From positions 1-64,000 of the forward strand of contig JAOPYC010000182.1 in NCBI GenBank assembly GCA_025964795.1: 64,000 bases of DNA, given 5' to 3'. Shown in pieces: positions 17,146 to 25,262 of the stretch. The position numbers and the translations under genes were made by a program. Numbering within the stretch: the stretch's first letter is position 1; the number at the start of each line of letters is the position of its first letter. The notes beneath the pieces are model-generated. The model was not told the DNA's origin, ran no database searches, and saw nothing but the letters and a program-made list of their open reading frames with translations. The stretch comes from Marmoricola sp. (GTDB lineage Bacteria > Actinomycetota > Actinomycetes > Propionibacteriales > Nocardioidaceae).

Positions 17146-18378
17146 CTAGAGGGTCCCGCGGGCCAGGCCGATGAGTCGGTCGAGGACGCGGGCGCCGTCG
17201 GAGCGGAGGCCGTTGTGGAGGTACTCGTCGGTGAGCCAGCGGCGCATCCCCGGCAGCAGGCCCGCGGTCTCCTCGGAGAACGTCCGATCGACGAAAGGGT
17301 CGTCGGCGTAGATCACCGCGGCGCAGGGGATGTCGGTGGCCCTGAGCACCTCGGCGTCGTACAGCTTCGGCCAGGGGTGCTCGGCGAGGATGGACGCGAC
17401 CTCGGCGTAGGGCCGCAGGTCGGGTGAGTCCTCGAAGTGCCAGGAGTAGAGGTGCTCGCCGGTCAGCAGCAGCGAGTCCCCCGCGAAGTCGTCGGGCTGC
17501 ACGCGGTCGGAGGACCACGAGGTCCTCACCCCGTCGGCATAGCTGGACTCGTGGATGACGGCGTACAGCGGGTTGCGGCCGTTGAACGGCAGCATCTCCG
17601 CGAGGTCATGGGCGAACGCCGGCGAGCGGTGGTCCCGCTCGAGCAGGTAGTGCACCCCGAGGGCGCCGCCGTCCATGCCGAGCTTGCTGCCGATCGTCCG
17701 CAGCAGGCGCCTGCTGACCGGCTGGCCCTGCGGGTCCAGGACCTCGCCGGCGTCGCACAGGTCGAGCAGCCGGGCCAGCCTCTCGCGGTCGCCCGGGAAC
17801 TGCCGGTGGTAGCGCTCGTTGAGCATCCGCATGGTGCCGAAGGTGGTCGCGTAGATGTCGTCCACCGGTCGCCCCACTGGCGTCAGGCCGCCGGTGAAGT
17901 AGACCTCGCGCAGGCTGTCCGGCGCCACGCTGAGGTAGTGCACGGAGCAGAACCCGCCGAACGACTGCCCGAGCACGCTCCACTTCTCGCCGCCGAGGTG
18001 CTGGCGGAAGCTTTCGGCGTCGCGGACGATCGCGTCGGCCCGGAAGTGGGTGAGCCGCTCGGCGTCCGCGGCGGCGTCCGGCCCCGGAGCACCGTACGGC
18101 GTGGACAGCCCGGTTCCGCGCTGGTCGAGCATCAGCACGCGGTAGTCGCGCAGCGCTCGTTCCAGCCAGGCCGGCGCGGCCGGCACGCTGGACGGACGAG
18201 GCGCCTCCTGGCCGGGGCCTCCCTGGAGGAAGACCAGGAACGGCCGGTCCCGGCCGTCGGGTGCCGCGACCTCGCGGGCGAACACCTCGACTGTCTCGCC
18301 GTCGGGGTGGTCGTGGTCGAGCGGCAGGTCGAGCACGTGGTCGGTGAGCACCAGCCCGGGGATCCTGAGAGTCGTCAC
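17146..18378 (-). CDS. Alpha/beta hydrolase, prolyl aminopeptidase-like
   Basis: A 410-residue alpha/beta hydrolase of the S33 group. The oxyanion region is FLQGGPGQEAPRP (typical GGPG), then MLDQRGTGLSTP, and the nucleophile elbow is GQSFGG. Proline iminopeptidases usually have GGSWG or GQSYGG, so the specificity is likely N-terminal proline or a related small substrate. It has no signal peptide. The GTG at 18378 is preceded by TAGCCT (18386-18391) at 7 nt, which overlaps the TAG stop codon of the upstream glutamate decarboxylase gene: a leaderless promoter built into the end of the neighbour. Confidence 0.82.
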   Translation of the reverse strand: MTTLRIPGLVLTDHVLDLPLDHDHPDGETVEVFAREVAAPDGRDRPFLVFLQGGPGQEAPRPSSVPAAPAWLERALRDYRVLMLDQRGTGLSTPYGAPGPDAAADAERLTHFRADAIVRDAESFRQHLGGEKWSVLGQSFGGFCSVHYLSVAPDSLREVYFTGGLTPVGRPVDDIYATTFGTMRMLNERYHRQFPGDRERLARLLDLCDAGEVLDPQGQPVSRRLLRTIGSKLGMDGGALGVHYLLERDHRSPAFAHDLAEMLPFNGRNPLYAVIHESSYADGVRTSWSSDRVQPDDFAGDSLLLTGEHLYSWHFEDSPDLRPYAEVASILAEHPWPKLYDAEVLRATDIPCAAVIYADDPFVDRTFSEETAGLLPGMRRWLTDEYLHNGLRSDGARVLDRLIGLARGTL

Positions 18379-18388
18379 CCTGCCGAGG

Positions 18389-19786
18389 CTAATGGTGGAA
18401 CCCGCTCGGCCCGCTCAGGGGTACGGCGTGCGCTTGCTCCTCCAGCTGGTCGACGGCCGCTCGCAGGTCGGTGAGCAGCAGAGCCGCGAGATCGTGACCG
18501 AAGCCGTTGCGGCACACGATCCTGATCACGGAGAGGTCCTCGCGGTTCTCCGGGAAGGTGTACGCCGGGACCTGCCAGCCTCGCTCACGCAGGGCCCGGG
18601 ACAACGCGAACACGTCCCACGAGGTGACCGCGTCCGTCGTGGTGAAGGCGAACACCGGCAACTGGTCGCCGTGGGACAGCAACCGGAACTGCGTCATCGC
18701 ACCGATCTCTCCCGCGAGGAACATCGCCACGTCCCGGGATCCCTGCTGGACCGCCCGGAAGCCGGCGCGACCGAGCCGGAAGAACGTGTAGTACTGCGCC
18801 ACCACCTCGGCACCAGGTCGGGAGAAGTTCAGCGCGAAGGTCGGCATGTTGCCGCCGAGGTAGTTCACGTTGAACACCAGCTCCTCGGGCAGCGCCTGGC
18901 TGTCGCGCCAGAGCACCCAGCCGACACCCGGGTAGACGAGGCCGTACTTGTGGCCCGAGGTGTTGATCGAGGCCACCCGGTCGAGCCGGAAGTCCCAGAC
19001 GAGGTCGGTGTCCAGGAACGGCGCGACCATCGCGCCCGAGGCCCCGTCGACGTGGACCTGCACGTCCGGGCCGCCCCCGGCGGCGAGGTCGTCGAGCGCG
19101 GCGCAGATCTCCGCCACCGGCTCATAGCTGCCGTCGAAGGTGGAGCCGAGGATGGCAACCACCCCGATGGTGTCCTCGTCGCACTGCGCGACCGCGGTGG
19201 CGGCGTCGAGGTGGAACCGGTCGCCCTCCATCGGCACGGTCCGGGGCTCCACGTCCCAGTAGCGGCAGAACTTCTCCCAGCACACCTGGACGTTGGCACC
19301 CATCACCAGGTTGGGCCGGCGGGTGCGGTCCTCGACGCGGGACCTCCAGCGCCGCAGCAGCGCCAGCCCCGCCAGCATGCAGGCCTCGCTCGAGCCGGTG
19401 GTCGAGCACCCGGCGGCGTCCTCGGGGTCGGGCGCGTGCCAGAGGTCGGCCAGCATCGAGATGCAGCGGCGCTCCAGCTCGGCGGTCTGGGGATACTCGT
19501 CCTTGTCGATCATGTTCTTGTCCACGCACTCGGCCATCAGCTCGCGCGCCTGTGGCTCCATCCAGGTGGTCACGAACGTCGCGAGGTTGAGGCGGGCGCT
19601 GCCGTCGAGCAGCAGCTCATCTCGGATCAGCTCGGCGGCCACGTCGGGCGGCACCGGGTCCTCGGCCAGCCGCGACTTCGGCAGGACCAGGGACAGCCCG
19701 AGGCCCGGGTTGGCTTCGGTGAGGACGGGGTTGGAGCCCCGGGCGGTCGACGAGGGGTCAGGGACGGAACCGCGGTGAAGGGCCAT
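18389..19786 (-). CDS. gadB: Glutamate decarboxylase
   Basis: A 465-residue PLP enzyme converting glutamate to GABA and CO2. The PLP lysine is in SINTSGHKYG, preceded by HVDGASGAMVAPFL with the aspartate that contacts the pyridine nitrogen; GCSTTGSSEACML is the phosphate-binding region. The length and the start LHRGSVPDPSS match bacterial GadB. GABA production consumes protons and serves acid resistance or the GABA shunt; no glutamate/GABA antiporter is nearby. Glutamate metabolism is a theme of the window (glnA, glnE, glnA2). The last codon overlaps the promoter of the downstream hydrolase. Confidence 0.93.
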   Translation of the reverse strand: MALHRGSVPDPSSTARGSNPVLTEANPGLGLSLVLPKSRLAEDPVPPDVAAELIRDELLLDGSARLNLATFVTTWMEPQARELMAECVDKNMIDKDEYPQTAELERRCISMLADLWHAPDPEDAAGCSTTGSSEACMLAGLALLRRWRSRVEDRTRRPNLVMGANVQVCWEKFCRYWDVEPRTVPMEGDRFHLDAATAVAQCDEDTIGVVAILGSTFDGSYEPVAEICAALDDLAAGGGPDVQVHVDGASGAMVAPFLDTDLVWDFRLDRVASINTSGHKYGLVYPGVGWVLWRDSQALPEELVFNVNYLGGNMPTFALNFSRPGAEVVAQYYTFFRLGRAGFRAVQQGSRDVAMFLAGEIGAMTQFRLLSHGDQLPVFAFTTTDAVTSWDVFALSRALRERGWQVPAYTFPENREDLSVIRIVCRNGFGHDLAALLLTDLRAAVDQLEEQAHAVPLSGPSGFHH

Positions 19787-19819
19787 GGGCCCATCGTGCT
19801 CCCCAGCACCTCGATCGGG

Positions 19820-20407
19820 TCACCCGACTCTGGCGGTGCGGCGCCGCCTGAGCAGCAGCACGCCCGCGGTCGCCGCGCCGAGCGTGCCCAGGCTCAGGTC
19901 GCCCAGGGTGTCCTCGTAGGCGGTGGCGATCTCGGTGCCGTGGCGGATGAACGTCCACCACTCCCCCAGCTCCCAGCCGATGGCGAGCATGGCGCCGAGG
20001 CCGGTGACGAGCAGGACCATCGCCCAGTCCGGCTCGACGTTCTCCGCGACCAGCAGCCCGATCCCGCCGAGCAGCAGCAGCCAGTTGGCGTAGTGGTTGA
20101 AGTCGTCCCACCACACGATGGAGTCGTAGAGGTCGAGGCTGTTGCCGGTCACGTCGACCAGGAACGGCAGGGCGACGAGGCTGAAGGCGGCGTACGGCGC
20201 GGGCGTGCCCGGCGCGCGACGTCGTACGACGAGCCACCAGAGCACCGGCGCCACCAGCATCAGCACCGGGTAGGCCACCAGCCGGGCGCCGAACGCCTTG
20301 TCCGCGAACCGGTCGATCCCGGGCCACCACTCGGCGACGGCCAGCTGCGCGACGGTGAGCAGCAGGATGGCTACCGGGATCCAGGCAGGGAATCTTCGAC
20401 GGGTCAC
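19820..20407 (-). CDS. Multi-pass membrane protein of unknown function
   Basis: A 195-residue protein with about five to six predicted membrane segments. The motif YDSIVWWDDFNHYANWLLLLGG and the later AIGWELGEWW resemble the DUF2238/YjdF-type family of small inner membrane proteins, where the conserved D, H, W and E residues face each other. No function is established. It ends with a basic tail (LLRRRRTARVG). I prefer the GTG at 20407, with CACAAT six bases upstream, over the ATG at 20446, which has neither hexamer nor binding site. Confidence 0.65.
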   Translation of the reverse strand: MTRRRFPAWIPVAILLLTVAQLAVAEWWPGIDRFADKAFGARLVAYPVLMLVAPVLWWLVVRRRAPGTPAPYAAFSLVALPFLVDVTGNSLDLYDSIVWWDDFNHYANWLLLLGGIGLLVAENVEPDWAMVLLVTGLGAMLAIGWELGEWWTFIRHGTEIATAYEDTLGDLSLGTLGAATAGVLLLRRRRTARVG

Positions 20408-20469
20408 CGCGTCATTGTGGCGGTCCCGGGCCCGCCGTAGGACCATGTGACACCGCGAAAGGGGATCCG

Positions 20470-20690
20470 ATGGCCCGGCAGGTCACCCACCAGGCAGTCG
20501 TCGTGATCCACGGGATGGGCGAACAGCTGCCGATGTCGGTCGCGATCCTCGCGGCGGCGTGGGCGGCCGTGTGGGGGCCGTGGGACGGGATCTCCCCTCC
20601 GCGAGCCGGGCAAGCCGTGGCTGATCGCCGACTTCGTGAGCGTGGGCACCCCGGTGTACTTCGCCGACCAGCCCGGCGCTCGCCCGCAGA
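20470..20690 (+). pseudogene. Decayed hydrolase-like gene (internal deletion and frameshift)
   Basis: The frame from ATG 20470, behind a good GAAAGGGG binding site, begins MARQVTHQAVVVIHGMGEQ, which is the start of an actinobacterial alpha/beta-hydrolase-like family. After some 30 codons the frame loses sense. In another frame (about 20602-20670) a piece of the same kind of protein continues: KPWLIADFVSVGTPVYFADQ. The middle of the protein is missing and the two halves are in different frames, so the gene is dead. The truncated frame runs on to 20847 only by chance and into the neighbouring gene. Confidence 0.6.
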
Positions 20691-20800
20691 GCTCGGTAGG
20701 ACGCCAGCAACGCCTCCCGGACCGTCTCACCGGGCACGTCGTAGGCGTAGGAGTAGAGGCTCGATCGTGGTCGAGAACACCGATCCGCAGCACCCGCGCC
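20690..20800 (-). pseudogene. Remnant of an unidentified second gene
   Basis: On the minus strand a coding-like piece, SLYSYAYDVPGETVREALL continuing to about RALRASAG, lies head-on against the dead hydrolase fragment and runs into its antisense strand. Just upstream in the neighbouring frame RVLRIGVLDHD looks like the same protein broken by a one-base shift. I do not recognise the family. The piece begins directly after the stop of the membrane-protein gene at 20801. Confidence 0.35.
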
Positions 20801-21538
20801 TCAGCGCGCCAGCAGCGCCAGCGACCCCAGCGCCACCAGCCAGCTGACGAAGCTGCCCACCAGGAAGTACTCCGTGAGCCGGTGGATCCAGATCTGCTCC
20901 CGCTTGGACTGCAGCTCGGGGAACCGCAGCAGGCCCTTCGCCGCGATCACGATGCTGGCCGCGGTGAGGTGACCGGCGAGGCCGAGGCCGACGATGACCA
21001 CCCGCTCCATCGGGCCCAGCAGCCGGCCGCCCTTGAGGCTGAGCGAGGGATCGGGGTCTGGCTGCGAGCCGAGGGTCGGGTTGTTGGTGCCGGTGGCCTC
21101 GAGCACCAGCCGGACGAGCACGTTGCCGGTGCTCAGCTGAACCAGGAACACCGCGAGGAGCAGCAGCGAGCGGTCGGGTGAGAGGCCGTGCAGCGCCGGC
21201 ACCCGGACGGCGTCGAGCCAGTCCCCCAGGAGCCCGTCGGCGGTGCCGGCCCACGCGGAGGTGAACACCCCGAGGACGAGGCCGCCGCCGAGGACCAGCA
21301 GCGGCACCCAGGCCGGTCCGCGTCCGAAGGCCCGGGTGACGGTGTGCTTCCAGAGCAGCACCAGGACGGCGATCACGGCCAGCGCGACGAGGTCGCCGAT
21401 GCCCGTCAGCCCGGCGAGGAGGCCGAGCCACACCGCGACCACGGCGCCGGTGCACCCGTTCACGAGGGGCAGGGGCCTGATCGAGTGGGCGAGGTCGGCC
21501 ACCGCCACCCCGATCAGCAGCAGTGCGATCCAGCTCAT
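20801..21538 (-). CDS. DUF3307-like integral membrane protein, partner of SatD
   Basis: A 245-residue protein with about six membrane segments and short loops. The C-terminus (KREQIWIHRLTEYFLVGSFVSW) resembles DUF3307 proteins, which in other bacteria are encoded next to SatD. The start at 21538 overlaps the satD-like stop by 4 bp (ATGA), so the two are translated together. The function of DUF3307 is unknown; a role in toxin/phage or lipid resistance has been guessed from co-occurrence only. The downstream end abuts the gene remnants at 20470-20800. Confidence 0.7.
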   Translation of the reverse strand: MSWIALLLIGVAVADLAHSIRPLPLVNGCTGAVVAVWLGLLAGLTGIGDLVALAVIAVLVLLWKHTVTRAFGRGPAWVPLLVLGGGLVLGVFTSAWAGTADGLLGDWLDAVRVPALHGLSPDRSLLLLAVFLVQLSTGNVLVRLVLEATGTNNPTLGSQPDPDPSLSLKGGRLLGPMERVVIVGLGLAGHLTAASIVIAAKGLLRFPELQSKREQIWIHRLTEYFLVGSFVSWLVALGSLALLAR

Positions 21539-22197
21539 GAAACCTCCCTCAACAGCTCGTCGGCCGCGACGATCACGGCCAGCCCGTCGTTGCGGACCCG
21601 CTGCGAGACCGCCGAGGCCGAGATCTCCTCGTCGGCGGCCAGCTCGATCTGGCTCCGGCCGTCGAGCGTGCCCCGCAGCAGTCGCAACGACCGCTCCGAG
21701 AGAGAGCCAACCATCTGGTCCCGACACATCAGTGCTGCGTTGACCGGACGAGGGTCCGGCCCGTCGGCACCGGGGTCGTCCCCGGCCCGCCGATAGCCCG
21801 TTCGCAGGTGTCGCGTGACGGCCCGGGTCGCCTCGTGCTTGACCGACTCGATGGCCTCGCGGGCGGCCCACCAACCCGGCCCGTCCTCGACCCGCGGCGC
21901 GTCGGCCAGCACGGCGACGGTGCCCCAGCCGATGCCGTGGCGCAGGTCGGCGTGCGGGGCGAGGTGCAGCCGGAGCCACAGCGTGGCGTGCACGGCCTCG
22001 CCGAGGGTGCCGAAGCAGCCCTGGAACTCGTCGCCGACCGTGATTCGCAGCGGTACGACGGGGACCAACGTGCTGTTCGCCCGTTGGAGCAGCGCCTCCA
22101 GCGCGGCGTGCAGCGCCGAGCGGTCCCCTGATGACCGCGACCGGACGACGTCCCCGATCACGGCGGCCACCGGGCCGCTGGACTTCATTCCCGGCAT
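21535..22197 (-). CDS. SatD family protein
   Basis: A 220-residue protein. The start (VAAVIGDVVRSRSSGDR) and the core (LRITVGDEFQGCFGTLGEAVHATLWLR) match SatD, a family of small cytoplasmic proteins named after an acid-tolerance-related operon. The C-terminus (RSQIELAADEEISASAVSQRVRNDGLAVIVAADELL) looks like a helix-turn-helix (SAVSQRV), so it may bind DNA. TATGCT (22204-22209) six bases before ATG 22197 implies a leaderless mRNA. It is the first gene of a two-gene operon with the DUF3307-like protein. Confidence 0.8.
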   Translation of the reverse strand: MPGMKSSGPVAAVIGDVVRSRSSGDRSALHAALEALLQRANSTLVPVVPLRITVGDEFQGCFGTLGEAVHATLWLRLHLAPHADLRHGIGWGTVAVLADAPRVEDGPGWWAAREAIESVKHEATRAVTRHLRTGYRRAGDDPGADGPDPRPVNAALMCRDQMVGSLSERSLRLLRGTLDGRSQIELAADEEISASAVSQRVRNDGLAVIVAADELLREVS

Positions 22198-22243
22198 ATG
22201 AAGAGCATAACTTACTTCTTACAAAATGAAGCAAGATGCTTAT
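22198..22243 (-). promoter_or_regulatory. AT-rich promoter/operator island of the satD operon
   Basis: This 46-bp stretch is strikingly AT-rich against its surroundings. It holds the -10 TATGCT (22204-22209, minus strand), a possible TTGCTT -35, and an imperfect inverted repeat with ATAA-N4-CTT half sites at both ends (about 22208-22243). It starts within the last codons of glnE, so almost all regulation must be packed here. An autoregulatory operator for the SatD helix-turn-helix is a reasonable guess. Confidence 0.45.
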
Positions 22244-25218
22244 CCCCAGAAGATCCGGTCGACGATCCCCCGCGCCCGGCGAGCCGACCGGAGGTAGTCG
22301 TTCAGCATCACGTCGCTCTGGCCCGGGTGGTACTGCAGGATCGCCGCGACGGCGGCCCGCTCCCGGGCGTCGTGCGGCAGCTGGTCGGCCGGCTTGCCCC
22401 GGACCTGCACGGTCGCGTTGCGCGCCCGGCTGGCGAACCGCCAGGCCTCCGCCAGTCCCTCCGCGTCGGCCAACCCGATCAGGTCGTGCTCCACCGCCAC
22501 CTGCAGCGCCTCGAGCGTCTTGGTGGTCCGCAGCTCGGGGATCCGCCCGGCGTGCTCCATCTGGAGCAGCTGCACGGTCCACTCCACGTCGGAGAGACCA
22601 CCACGACCGAGCTTGAAGTTGGTCGCGGGATCGGCGCCACGAGGGAGCCGCTCGGAGTCGACGCGCGCCTTGATCCGGCGTACCTCGACGACGTCGTCGC
22701 GGGTGAGCCCCGCCTCCGGGAAGCGCAGCGGGTCGATCAGGTCCTTGAACCGGGCGCACAGGTCCGGGTCGCCGACGATCGGAGCCGCCCGCAGCAGCGC
22801 CTGCGCCTCCCACACCGCCGACCACTTGCCGTAGTAGGCCGCGTAGGAGTCCAGCGTGCGCACCAGCGGTCCCTGCCGACCCTCGGGCCGCAGGGTGGTG
22901 TCCACCAGCAGGGAGGGGTCTCGGGACTGCTGGGTCAGCAGCTCCCGCACGTCGTTGGCCACCGCCTGGGCCATCGAGCCGGCGAGCTGCCCGTTTGCAC
23001 CGGGCAGCGGCTCGTGCACGAACATCACGTCGGCGTCGCTGCCGTAGCCCAGCTCGAAGCCGCCGTAGCGACCCATCGCGACGATCGCCATCCTGGTCGG
23101 CATCGCGGTCTTCCGGGCCACCTCCACCCCGCGGATGGCCGCCTCCAGGGTCGCCTGCAGGGTGGCGCTGGTGACGTCGGTCAGCGCGTAGCCGACCTCG
23201 GCTACCCCGAACGGCACGCACAGGTCCGCGACGCTGATCCGGAGCAGCTCGCGGCGCCGGATCGCGCGGATGGCGAGCACGGCCTCCTTCGGGGTGTCCC
23301 GCCGCTCGGCCGCGGAGCGCATCTCCTTCTGGACGGCCTCGCGACCCAGCGGCTCCAGGCGCTCCTGCTCGCCGAGGATGGCGACTCCCTGCGGCTCGCG
23401 CTGCAGGAGGTCGGTGGCGAAGCGGCTGGTCGCGAGGACCTGGGCCATCCGCTGGGCGGCCTGGCCCTCGTCACGCAGCGTGCGGAGGTACCACGGGGTG
23501 TTCCCGAGCGCCTCGGAGATCTTGCGGAACCCGAACAGCCCCGCGTCGGGGTCGGGTGCGTCCGCGAACCACTCGAGCATCACCGGCAGCAGCGTGCGCT
23601 GGATCCTGGCGGTGCGGCTGACCCCCGTGGTGAGCGCCTCGATGTGGCGCAGGGCCGCCTTGGGATCGGCGTACCCGAGCGCCGCCATCCGCTCGATCGC
23701 TGCGTCCGGCGTCAGCCTGGCCTCGCCGCTCACGCGGGCGACCGCGGACAGCAGCGGGCGGTAGAAGAGCTTCTGGTGCAGCCGCCGGACCTCGCGCTGG
23801 TGGAAGTGCCACTGCTTGTCGAGCTCCTCGACCGGGTCTTTGGTGTAGCCGAGCGAGCGCCCGAGGCGGCGCAGGGCGGCCTCGTCCTCGGGCATCACGT
23901 GCGTACGCCGCAGCTGGTAGAGCTGGATCCGGTGCTCGAGGGTGCGCAGGAACGCGTAGGCCTCGTGCAGCGACTGCCCGTCCTCCCGGCCGACGTAGCC
24001 GCGCTCGGTGAGCGCCGCCAACGCGCTCAGCGTGGTCGGCGAGCGCACCTCCTCGTCGCTGCGACCGTGCACCAGCTGCAGCAGCTGTACGGCGAACTCG
24101 ACGTCGCGCAGGCCACCGGAGCCGAGCTTGAGCTGGCGCTCGGCCCGGTCGGCGGGGATGTGGTCGAGCACCCGGCGGCGCATCGCCTGGACCTCCTCGA
24201 CGAACCCGTTGCGCTGGGCCGCCGACCAGACCAGCGGGCTGATCGCCTCGGCGTACTCCCGACCCAGGTCCATGTCGCCGGCCACCGGCCGGGCCTTGAG
24301 CAGGGCCTGGAACTCCCACGTCTTGGCCCAGCGCTCGTAGTAGCCGCGGTGGCTCGCGATGGTGCGCACGAGCGGCCCGGACTTGCCCTCGGGGCGGAGG
24401 TTGGCGTCAACCGGCCAGATGGTGCCCTCGCGGGTCTGGTCCGAGCAGACCTGCATCAGCGTCGAGGCGAGCTGGGTGGCCGCGCGCATGGCGACCTGCT
24501 CCGCGTGGCCGTCGACCGGCTCGGCCACGAAGATCACGTCGACGTCGCTGACGTAGTTGAGCTCGTGCCCACCGCACTTGCCCATCGCGATCACCGCGAG
24601 GCGACAGCTGGCGGCAGGCTCCCCCACCTTGGCCCGGGCGATCGCCAGCGCGGCGTCCATCGTCCCGGCGGCGAGGTCCGCGAGCTCGGCCGCCGCGTCG
24701 TCGACGCCGAGGTGGTGGGCGAGGTCCCGCGAGGCGAGCCTGAGCAGGACCCGGCGGTACTCCACGCGCAGGGCGTCCAGTGCGTCGGCGTACGCCATGG
24801 TGGAGATCGCCTGAGGTGCGGCCGGGTCGGCGCCGACCGCGCGCAGCAGTCCTTCGCGCACGGCGAAGGCCGGCGGCCGGGTCGAGCCGAGCGTGGGGTC
24901 GGTGAGCTCGTGCCAGTGGTCGGGGTGCCGCCGGAGGTGGTCACCCAGCGCCTGGCTGGCACCGAGCACGGACAGCAGCCGCATCGAGGTGCCCTCGTCG
25001 TCGGCCACCTCCTGCAGCAGCCGGGGCCGGTCCTCGACGGCGTCCGCCAGGGCGTCCAGCGCCGACAGGGCGAGGTCGGGATCGGCGCTGCGCCCGATCA
25101 GCGGCGCCAGCGGCTTGACCACCGGGCCGAGCTCCCCCAGCAGCACCCGGGCGCGGTCGGTGTCGAAGAAGCCCAGGCGCACCAGGTTGCCCCAGGTGTT
25201 GTCCGTGTGAGTCGGCAC
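22240..25218 (-). CDS. glnE: Glutamine synthetase adenylyltransferase / adenylyl-removing enzyme
   Basis: A 992-residue bifunctional enzyme that adenylylates and deadenylylates GlnA to tune it to nitrogen supply. Both nucleotidyltransferase cores are visible: YVSDVDVIFVAEP in the N-terminal adenylyl-removing half and GYGSDADVMFVHEP in the C-terminal transferase half, each with the DxD metal ligands. Length matches actinobacterial GlnE. The GTG start at 25218 has TAGGTT (25225-25230) 6 bases upstream and is probably leaderless. It lies immediately downstream of glnA2, the usual actinobacterial order, with glnA itself at the left window edge. Confidence 0.96.
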   Translation of the reverse strand: MPTHTDNTWGNLVRLGFFDTDRARVLLGELGPVVKPLAPLIGRSADPDLALSALDALADAVEDRPRLLQEVADDEGTSMRLLSVLGASQALGDHLRRHPDHWHELTDPTLGSTRPPAFAVREGLLRAVGADPAAPQAISTMAYADALDALRVEYRRVLLRLASRDLAHHLGVDDAAAELADLAAGTMDAALAIARAKVGEPAASCRLAVIAMGKCGGHELNYVSDVDVIFVAEPVDGHAEQVAMRAATQLASTLMQVCSDQTREGTIWPVDANLRPEGKSGPLVRTIASHRGYYERWAKTWEFQALLKARPVAGDMDLGREYAEAISPLVWSAAQRNGFVEEVQAMRRRVLDHIPADRAERQLKLGSGGLRDVEFAVQLLQLVHGRSDEEVRSPTTLSALAALTERGYVGREDGQSLHEAYAFLRTLEHRIQLYQLRRTHVMPEDEAALRRLGRSLGYTKDPVEELDKQWHFHQREVRRLHQKLFYRPLLSAVARVSGEARLTPDAAIERMAALGYADPKAALRHIEALTTGVSRTARIQRTLLPVMLEWFADAPDPDAGLFGFRKISEALGNTPWYLRTLRDEGQAAQRMAQVLATSRFATDLLQREPQGVAILGEQERLEPLGREAVQKEMRSAAERRDTPKEAVLAIRAIRRRELLRISVADLCVPFGVAEVGYALTDVTSATLQATLEAAIRGVEVARKTAMPTRMAIVAMGRYGGFELGYGSDADVMFVHEPLPGANGQLAGSMAQAVANDVRELLTQQSRDPSLLVDTTLRPEGRQGPLVRTLDSYAAYYGKWSAVWEAQALLRAAPIVGDPDLCARFKDLIDPLRFPEAGLTRDDVVEVRRIKARVDSERLPRGADPATNFKLGRGGLSDVEWTVQLLQMEHAGRIPELRTTKTLEALQVAVEHDLIGLADAEGLAEAWRFASRARNATVQVRGKPADQLPHDARERAAVAAILQYHPGQSDVMLNDYLRSARRARGIVDRIFWG

Positions 25219-25262
25219 CCGCCGAACCTATCGTCACCAGCGGGAGGACCCGGGGCGACTTC

